DNA of 64,000 nucleotides from Nordella sp. HKS 07 (GTDB lineage Bacteria; Pseudomonadota; Alphaproteobacteria; Rhizobiales; Aestuariivirgaceae). A program made the position numbers and the translations under genes. Below, in pieces: positions 58,046 through 64,000 of the stretch. How positions within the stretch are numbered: the first letter of the stretch is position 1; each line of letters opens with the position of its first letter. The stretch is from the NCBI RefSeq assembly GCF_011046735.1, contig NZ_CP049258.1:7086001-7150000 (forward strand), written 5' to 3'. Under the pieces are notes generated by a model. It was not told the origin of the DNA. It worked only from the letters and a program-made list of their open reading frames with translations, and searched no databases.

Positions 58046-60702
58046 ACCGTCTGGCGCGGCACCGGCAGTCGGATCGTGATGCGCGTGCCGCGGCCGTCGG
58101 CAATCGGGCTTGCTGCCGTGATGCTGCCGCCCAGCGCCGACACGATGCCGCGGCAGATGGCGAGGCCGAGGCCCACGCCGGCACTGCGCCCGTCGCCCTG
58201 TTTGGCGCGGTAGAACTTGTCGAAGACACGCTCGAGATCGTCAGGCGGAATGCCCTGCCCTTCATCGCTCACCTCGATCAGGATCTCACCGAGGCGCGCC
58301 GCGGCACCGACCTTGGTGGGACTGCCCGCGGGTGAATATTTATGCGCATTGTCGAGCAGATTGAACACCACCTGCTCCAGCAGGCCGCTGTCGCCATGGA
58401 CGAGCGGCAGCCCGGCCGCGATCGCGAGCTCGATCCGCCGCTCGGGCCAGGTCGAGCGGGCACGCGTGACCGCCGCCCGGATGACGTCGGCGAGATCGAC
58501 CCAGTCGCGCCCGATCTCGAGATTGGGGGCCTCGAGGCGCGTCATGTCGAGGAGATTGGTGACGAATTGCGACATGCGCCGCGTCTCCTCCTCGATCGCC
58601 GAGAGAAGCTCGCTCTGGCTCTCCTTCGGCATCTGGCCGCCGAGGCTTCTGAGGCTCGTCACCGCGCCCAGGATCGTGGCGAGCGGCGTGCGCAGGTCGT
58701 GCGAGATGGAGGAGAGCAGCGCCGAACGCAGACGTTCGCTTTCGGCCATGGCCTCGGCCTTGGCCGCGTCCACCGCCAGTAATGTGCGCTCGATCGCCAC
58801 CGTTGTCTGGTCGATCAGCGCCTCGATCACGCGTTGATCCTCACCCGAGACATCGCGCGCGCCGGGCCTGAGGCCGATTACACCGACGATGCCGCGCGGC
58901 GTCGCGAGCGGACGGAAGGTGAAATGCGCGTTGGGCAAGGTCGTGGTGCCGAGCCCCGCCGCCTCGCGATGGTTGAGCGCCCAGCGCGCCGCCGTCCATT
59001 CGCCGGGGCCCATGATGTCTTCCGGCGGAAAGGCCGCCTTGATCTCGAGCTCGCCATTCTCCCCCAGAAGCACGATGCTCTCGCCCTTGATGGCCGACGC
59101 CGTCTGCGAGGCGACCGCCCAGAGCACATCGTCGAGCGCTGCCGTGCCCGAGAGCTTGCGCGAGAAGTCGAACAGCATCTGCGTCTGGAATATGCGCCGG
59201 CCGGCCGCAACCGATTGTTCGCGCACGCGTCCCGACAGGCTGCCGGTAATGACCGCGACCAGCAGGAACACGGTGAGCGCCAGAAGCTCATGCGGGCTTG
59301 CCACGGTCAGCGTGTGGAGCGGCGCGATGAAGAAGAAATTATAGGCGAGAAACGAAAGCAGTGCCGCCACGATGGCGCTGCTAGTGCCGAAACGGTTGGC
59401 GCACAGCAGCACCGCGGCGAGGAAGAACATCGAGATGGCCGGCGCCTGCAACCATTGGATCGCAAAAAGGCCGAGGCCCGTGGCGATCGCCACCGCGACG
59501 AAGGCGCCGATATAGGCGCTTGCCGCCATCACCGGACGCGGCCATTGGAAAGATGGCGCCTTGCCCTTGGGCGGCGTCACGATATGGACGGCTATGCCTT
59601 CCGCCTGGCGCGTGATCTCGTCCGACAGCGAACGGCCGATGAAGCGCTTGAACCAGGAGGCGCGCGAGCGCCCGAGCACGATCTGGGTGATGTTCTCGCG
59701 TCTCGCATAGCGCAGGACTTCAGTGGGCAGATCGCGTGCCGAAAGCCTGGAGATGTCGGCGCCGAGGCGTTGCGCGAGTTTCAGCGCCTCCTCGACCCGC
59801 TTCAGCGCCTCCGGATCGCGCCCATCGCGCCCGATTCGATCGAGATGCGCCGCCACCCAGCCGGCATTGAGTCCCTTGGCGAGCCTCCCCGCCACGCGCA
59901 CCACCGCCTGCGACTGCGCATCCGGCCCGACGCAGACCAGGATGCGCTCTGCCGTCGGCCACGGCCCTTCGATGGCGTTCTGGCGCAGAAAGTCGACCAT
60001 CTCGTCATCGACGCGGTCGGCGGTGCGCCTGAGCGCCAGTTCGCGCAAGGCGGTGAGATTGCCCGGCTTGAAGAAATTGTCGGCGGCGCGCCTGGCATTG
60101 TCCGGCAGATAGACCTTGCCGTCCCTCAGTCTTTCCAGAAGCTCGTCCGGCGTGACGTCGACCACCACGACGTCATCCGCCCTCTCGATCACCGTGTCGG
60201 GCACCACTTCGCGGATGGTGATGCCAGTGATGCCGGCGACGACGTCGGACAGGCTTTCGACATGCTGGATGTTGAGCGCCGTCCAGACGTCGATGCCGGC
60301 AGTGAGCAGTTCCTCGACATCCTGAAAACGCTTCGGATGCCGGCTATCCGGCGCGTTCGTATGCGCGAGCTCGTCGACGATGATGAGGTCGGGCCTGCGC
60401 GCCAGCGCCGCATCGACGTCGAATTCCATCAGCGTCCGGCCCTTATAGGCGACCGGCCGGCGCGGCAGCACTTCGAGGCCCTCAAGCAAGGCCGCCGTGT
60501 CGCTACGCCCATGCGTTTCGACGAGGCCGACCATAACGTCGCGGCCTTCCGCCTTGAGCCGCCGGGCACCCGACAGCATCGCATAGGTCTTGCCTACGCC
60601 AGGGGATGCCCCCAGAAACACCTTGAGCTTGCCGCGCGCTTCACGCCCGGCAAGCTTCAGGAGGGCGTCCGGTGACGGACGAAGGTGAGGACTTTGGACC
60701 AT
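58042..60702 (-). CDS. kdpD: KdpD potassium sensor histidine kinase
   Basis: This 886-residue protein has the full KdpD order. The N-terminal KdpD domain has the ATP-binding GASPGVGKTYAML (31-43) and VDELAHTNAPDSRHPKRFQDVEELL. A universal-stress-protein-like domain follows (ERILVCVGPDAQSQAVVR), then four membrane helices, a GAF domain, the dimerisation/phospho-acceptor helix SSISHDLRTPLATILGAVTSLRS and the ATPase domain (NLLDNAHKYSP, VSDEGQGIPPDDLERVFDKFYRAKQG, GVGLGLAICRGIV). It senses potassium limitation and turns on kdpABC through KdpE. The gene follows kdpC by 15 bases. Its partner kdpE, usually next, is not present downstream; a convergent gene occupies that place. Confidence 0.95.
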   Translation of the reverse strand: MVQSPHLRPSPDALLKLAGREARGKLKVFLGASPGVGKTYAMLSGARRLKAEGRDVMVGLVETHGRSDTAALLEGLEVLPRRPVAYKGRTLMEFDVDAALARRPDLIIVDELAHTNAPDSRHPKRFQDVEELLTAGIDVWTALNIQHVESLSDVVAGITGITIREVVPDTVIERADDVVVVDVTPDELLERLRDGKVYLPDNARRAADNFFKPGNLTALRELALRRTADRVDDEMVDFLRQNAIEGPWPTAERILVCVGPDAQSQAVVRVAGRLAKGLNAGWVAAHLDRIGRDGRDPEALKRVEEALKLAQRLGADISRLSARDLPTEVLRYARRENITQIVLGRSRASWFKRFIGRSLSDEITRQAEGIAVHIVTPPKGKAPSFQWPRPVMAASAYIGAFVAVAIATGLGLFAIQWLQAPAISMFFLAAVLLCANRFGTSSAIVAALLSFLAYNFFFIAPLHTLTVASPHELLALTVFLLVAVITGSLSGRVREQSVAAGRRIFQTQMLFDFSRKLSGTAALDDVLWAVASQTASAIKGESIVLLGENGELEIKAAFPPEDIMGPGEWTAARWALNHREAAGLGTTTLPNAHFTFRPLATPRGIVGVIGLRPGARDVSGEDQRVIEALIDQTTVAIERTLLAVDAAKAEAMAESERLRSALLSSISHDLRTPLATILGAVTSLRSLGGQMPKESQSELLSAIEEETRRMSQFVTNLLDMTRLEAPNLEIGRDWVDLADVIRAAVTRARSTWPERRIELAIAAGLPLVHGDSGLLEQVVFNLLDNAHKYSPAGSPTKVGAAARLGEILIEVSDEGQGIPPDDLERVFDKFYRAKQGDGRSAGVGLGLAICRGIVSALGGSITAASPIADGRGTRITIRLPVPRQTV

Positions 60703-60717
60703 GCGCCTCTCTATGTT

Positions 60718-61287
60718 CTATCCGGCCCCCAGCGCGTCAAGAGCGATGTTGAGGGAAAGCACGCTGACGCGCGGCTCGCCGAATATGCCAAGCACCGGCC
60801 TGTAGATGTGGCTCTCGACCAGCCCTCTCACGCGCTCCTCGGCAAGGTTGCGCGCTTTGGCGACTCGCCCCACTTGCTGCAGCGCATAGGCGGGCGAGAT
60901 TTGGGGGTCGAGCCCGCTCGCCGAAGCTGTGGCGGCATCTGGCGGCAGGCTCTGGACGCCATCAGCGGCCTTGATGCGCTCGGCATCCGCCGCGATCCGC
61001 TCGATGAGCTTCTTCGATGTCGGCCCCAGATTGGCGCCCGAGGATGCCGAAGCGTCATAGCCGGAACCGGCGGCCGAGATGCGCGGCCAGAAATAGCGAT
61101 TGTCGGCGAAGGTCTGGCCTAAGAGAGCCGAGCCCCTCACCTTGCCGTCGAGGACGACCAGGCTGCCATTGGCCTTGCCCGGGAATAGCGCTTGCGCCAC
61201 CCCCGTCATCGCCAGGGGATAGGCGATGCCGGTGATGAGCATGAGAAGAGCGAAGAGGAACAGCGCCGGGCGCAATTGTGAGAACAT
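60718..61287 (-). CDS. kdpC: KdpC, potassium-transporting ATPase subunit C
   Basis: The 189-residue protein has one N-terminal membrane helix (PALFLFALLMLITGIAYPLAMTGVAQALFP) and a periplasmic domain with GSALLGQTFADNRYFWPRISA, SGANLGPTSKKLIERI and ASGLDPQISPAYALQQVGRVAKAR, all standard KdpC motifs. It stabilises the KdpFABC complex and raises ATP affinity. It lies between kdpB (11 bases) and kdpD (15 bases). Confidence 0.95.
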   Translation of the reverse strand: MFSQLRPALFLFALLMLITGIAYPLAMTGVAQALFPGKANGSLVVLDGKVRGSALLGQTFADNRYFWPRISAAGSGYDASASSGANLGPTSKKLIERIAADAERIKAADGVQSLPPDAATASASGLDPQISPAYALQQVGRVAKARNLAEERVRGLVESHIYRPVLGIFGEPRVSVLSLNIALDALGAG

Positions 61288-61298
61288 GGAAACCTCCT

Positions 61299-63353
61299 TC
61301 AGGCGAGTTGAAGCGCCGAAACAATGATGTCGATGGCCTTGATGCCGATGAAGGGCACCACCAGTCCGCCGAAGCCGTAGATGAGCAGGTTGCGGCGCAG
61401 GAGCTCGCCCGCGCCGACGGCGCGATAGGCGATGCCTTTCAGCGCCAGCGGGATCAGCGCGATAATGATCAGCGCGTTGAAGATGACCGCCGACAGGATG
61501 GCGCTTTCGGGCGAGGAAAGCCCCATGATATTGAGCGCGCCGAGCTCCGGATAGGTCGCCACGAACAGCGCCGGGATGATGGCGAAATACTTCGCCACGT
61601 CATTGGCGATCGAGAAGGTGGTGAGTGAGCCCCGTGTCATCAGGAGCTGCTTGCCGATTTCCACGATCTCGATGAGCTTGGTGGGATTGGAGTCGAGATC
61701 GACCATATTGCCGGCCTCGCGCGCGGCCTGGGTGCCCGACTGCATGGCCACACCGACATCGGCCTGCGCCAGAGCGGGCGCGTCATTGGTGCCATCGCCG
61801 CACATGGCGATGAGCCGGCCCTTGGCCTGCTCGGCGCGGATATAAGCGAGCTTGTCCTCTGGCGTGGCTTCCGCAATGAAATCGTCGACTCCCGCTTCGG
61901 ACGCGATGGCCGCGGCGGTCACCGGATTGTCGCCGGTCACCATCACCGTCTTGATGCCCATATTGCGCAGCGCGTTGAAGCGCTCCTTGATGTCGGACTT
62001 GACCACGTCCTTGAGCTGAATGACGCCGAGGAGGCGTCCGTTCTCGGCCACCGCCAGTGGCGTGCCGCCGGTACGTGAGATGCGGTCTACCGCTTCACGG
62101 AAGGCGGCCGGCGCAGCGCTCGCCGCCACGTTGACATGCTTGAGGATGGCATCGACGGCGCCCTTGCGGATGACACGGTCGCCGAGATCGACGCCCGACA
62201 GCCGAGTCAGCGCCGAGAACGGCACCGTCACCGCCTTTTTGCCCTTGAGATCGGGCTCGGCGACATGGTGATTGCCCTTGGCCAGCGCGAGGATGGAGCG
62301 GCCCTCCGGCGTCTCGTCCGACAGCGAGGCGAGGAGCGCGGTCTCGGCGAGCGCCTGCTCTGAAGTGCCCGGTACCGGCAGGAACGCCGTCGCCAGGCGG
62401 TTGCCGAAGGTGATCGTGCCGGTCTTGTCGAGGAGCAGCGTGTCGACATCGCCCGCCGCTTCCACCGCGCGGCCCGAGGTCGCGATCACATTGAAGCGGA
62501 TGAGCCGGTCCATGCCGGCGATGCCGATGGCCGAGAGCAGCCCGCCGATCGTCGTCGGGATGAGGGTGACGAGCAGCGCGGCCAGCACGGTGACCGAGAG
62601 AATGGTCGCCGAATAGCCGGCAATGCCCCACAGCGACACGACGACGAACAGGAAGATGAGCGTCATGCCGGAGAGCAGGATCGACAGCGCCAGCTCATTC
62701 GGCGTCTTCTGGCGTTCGGCGCCTTCGACCAGCGCGATCATGCGGTCGAGGAAGCTGTGGCCGGGGGCCGCGGTCACTTTCACCTTGATCCAGTCGGAGA
62801 GCACCGTCGTGCCGCCGGTGACGGCAGAGCGGTCGCCACCCGATTCGCGGATCACGGGAGCGGATTCGCCGGTAATCGCCGATTCATTGACGGACGCGAT
62901 GCCCTCGATGATCTCGCCATCGGCCGGGATGACCTCGCCCGCCTCGACGATCACGATATCGCCTTCGCTGAGCTCGAGGGCCGAGATCTTCTCGTAGAGG
63001 TCTTTGCGCGCGTCCGGCTGGAGGAGCCGGCGCGCGACCGTGTCGCTGCGGGTGCGCCGCAGCGCATCGGCCTGCGCCTTGCCTCTGCCTTCCGCCACCG
63101 CTTCGGCGAAATTGGCGAACAGCACGGTGAACCACAGCCAGGCGGCGATCTGGCCGGAGAACATCGCGGTCCCGGTGCCAGCGAACAGATCGCGCAGCCA
63201 CATCGCCGTCACCAGCAGGGCGACGACGGCGGTGACGAAGATCACCGGATTGCGCGACAGGGTTTTCGGCCTGAACTTGACGAAGGCCTGCTTCATCGCC
63301 TCGCGCGTGATCTTGCTGTCGAAGAGCGAGGGATTGACGTGTTTGGTGGACAT
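61299..63353 (-). CDS. kdpB: KdpB, potassium-transporting ATPase ATP-binding subunit
   Basis: The ATG at 63353 ([12 protein letters not shown]) gives 684 residues, the family length; an upstream in-frame extension overlaps kdpA and is not family-like. P-type ATPase motifs are present: [17 protein letters not shown], the phosphorylation site [14 protein letters not shown], and the hinge [21 protein letters not shown]. It hydrolyses ATP to drive high-affinity potassium uptake through KdpA. It starts 26 bases after the kdpA stop. Confidence 0.95.
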   Translation of the reverse strand: MSTKHVNPSLFDSKITREAMKQAFVKFRPKTLSRNPVIFVTAVVALLVTAMWLRDLFAGTGTAMFSGQIAAWLWFTVLFANFAEAVAEGRGKAQADALRRTRSDTVARRLLQPDARKDLYEKISALELSEGDIVIVEAGEVIPADGEIIEGIASVNESAITGESAPVIRESGGDRSAVTGGTTVLSDWIKVKVTAAPGHSFLDRMIALVEGAERQKTPNELALSILLSGMTLIFLFVVVSLWGIAGYSATILSVTVLAALLVTLIPTTIGGLLSAIGIAGMDRLIRFNVIATSGRAVEAAGDVDTLLLDKTGTITFGNRLATAFLPVPGTSEQALAETALLASLSDETPEGRSILALAKGNHHVAEPDLKGKKAVTVPFSALTRLSGVDLGDRVIRKGAVDAILKHVNVAASAAPAAFREAVDRISRTGGTPLAVAENGRLLGVIQLKDVVKSDIKERFNALRNMGIKTVMVTGDNPVTAAAIASEAGVDDFIAEATPEDKLAYIRAEQAKGRLIAMCGDGTNDAPALAQADVGVAMQSGTQAAREAGNMVDLDSNPTKLIEIVEIGKQLLMTRGSLTTFSIANDVAKYFAIIPALFVATYPELGALNIMGLSSPESAILSAVIFNALIIIALIPLALKGIAYRAVGAGELLRRNLLIYGFGGLVVPFIGIKAIDIIVSALQLA

Positions 63354-63379
63354 CGAAGTGACTCCGATTAGCGCAACAA

Positions 63380-64000
63380 CTAGAAGGTCTTGCCGGCAAG
63401 CATGGCGAAATGCTCGACGATGGGGCCCAAGGCGAGGGCCGGGAAATATTGCAGGCCGCCGAGGATCAGGATCACGCCGATCAGCAGCCCCACGAAGAGC
63501 GGCCCATGGGTGGGGAAACTGCCCTGCGTCTGCGGGATCTTTTTCTTGGCGGCGAGCGCGCCCGCGATCGCCATCACCGGAATGACATAGGCGAAGCGGC
63601 CCATGGCCATGGCGATGCCGAGCGTCGTGTTGAACCACGGCGTGTTGGCGTTGAGACCGGCGAAGGCCGAGCCGTTGTTGCCGGTGGCCGAGGAGAAGGC
63701 GTAGAGGATCTCGGAGAGACCGTGCGGGCCGCTATTGGCGAGGCTCGACAGCGCCACCGGCAGCATCGCCGAAATGGCGGTGAAGCCCAGGATGACGAGC
63801 GGCAGGACGAGGATGGCGAGTACCGCCAGCTTCATCTCCTTGGCCTCGATCTTTTTGCCGAGATAGTCCGGCGTGCGGCCGACCATCAGACCGGCGATGA
63901 AGACGCCGAGCAGCGCCATCACGATCATGCCATAGAGGCCGGAGCCGACGCCGCCCGGCAGGATCTCGCCGAGCTGCATCAGAAACATCGGGACAAGGCC
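63380..64000 (-). CDS. kdpA: KdpA, potassium-transporting ATPase subunit A (partial, 5' end outside window)
   Basis: The frame stays open to the window edge, giving the last 206 or so of about 570 residues. Visible are [46 protein letters not shown] and the selectivity-loop region [22 protein letters not shown], followed by membrane helices to the stop at 63380. KdpA is the potassium-selective channel-like subunit. Confidence 0.95.
   Translation of the reverse strand, partial: GLVPMFLMQLGEILPGGVGSGLYGMIVMALLGVFIAGLMVGRTPDYLGKKIEAKEMKLAVLAILVLPLVILGFTAISAMLPVALSSLANSGPHGLSEILYAFSSATGNNGSAFAGLNANTPWFNTTLGIAMAMGRFAYVIPVMAIAGALAAKKKIPQTQGSFPTHGPLFVGLLIGVILILGGLQYFPALALGPIVEHFAMLAGKTF

Noticed and set aside
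63354-63638. N-terminal extension of kdpB by 95 residues
   Set aside because: The extension overlaps kdpA in another frame and reads Arg/His-rich; the ATG at 63353 gives the standard KdpB start and length.
1-64000. tRNA, rRNA, prophage or integrative-element attachment sites
   Set aside because: I saw no cloverleaf, ribosomal, phage structural or integrase sequence; the only mobile-element genes are those of the 45.3-48.2 kb element.

Overview
The window is high-G+C DNA (low to mid 60s % by eye) from a Gram-negative alphaproteobacterium, most likely of the order Hyphomicrobiales (Rhizobiales). Supporting evidence: a TamA/TamB pair, BacA/SbmA-like ABC proteins, LysR regulators of the GcvA type, a box resembling the Irr-regulated ICE motif, and three families of long palindromic intergenic repeats of the kind that litter Rhizobiales genomes. 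No rRNA, tRNA, CRISPR array or prophage is visible. I cannot name the genus.

Layout. (1) 1-7.0 kb: surface/exopolymer genes: a CapA-type protein, two related alpha/alpha-barrel proteins of unknown activity, a secreted CBM60-like/OmpA-like fusion and two small exported proteins. (2) 7.3-16.4 kb: a glucan-related block: a GH3 beta-glucosidase broken by a one-base frameshift, two paired BacA/YddA-type ABC transporters (the first with a degenerate ATPase), a GH144-like glucanase and a GH15 glucoamylase-like enzyme. (3) 16.4-25.6 kb: tamA-tamB, where tamB carries three tandem 1509-bp units and encodes 2428 residues. (4) 25.9-38.1 kb: a polyamine-type ABC importer with an embedded amidohydrolase and an XRE-cupin regulator, then a LysR regulator, an NDP-forming acyl-CoA ligase, an acyl-CoA dehydrogenase and an FAD amine oxidase. 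Together these look like uptake and catabolism of an amine or amide. (5) 38.2-41.3 kb: a visibly AT-richer helicase-nuclease gene of the phage-defence kind, interrupted by one frameshift, followed by a decayed esterase pseudogene. (6) 41.4-45.1 kb: a periplasmic PQQ dehydrogenase with a small membrane partner, a candidate small RNA with a strong terminator, and a LysR gene. (7) 45.3-48.2 kb: a 2.9-kb TA-flanked mobile element holding an IS5/IS427-type transposase and a complete cobalt-type nitrile hydratase operon between 21-bp inverted ends. (8) 48.3-51.1 kb: a cupin and a large MscS-type channel. (9) 51.2-55.4 kb: a FecI-FecR-TonB receptor (haem/HasR-like) cell-surface signalling set with an ICE-like box. 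(10) 55.8-64 kb: a metzincin-like protein converging on kdpA(partial)-kdpB-kdpC-kdpD, with no kdpE where it is normally found.

The best candidates for something new are the nitrile hydratase operon carried as passenger of an IS427-like element, the single-gene helicase-PD-(D/E)XK nuclease, the mosaic triplication inside tamB, and a repeat hairpin that has become the coding 3' end of the acyl-CoA ligase gene. All homology statements come from reading motifs, not from searches.
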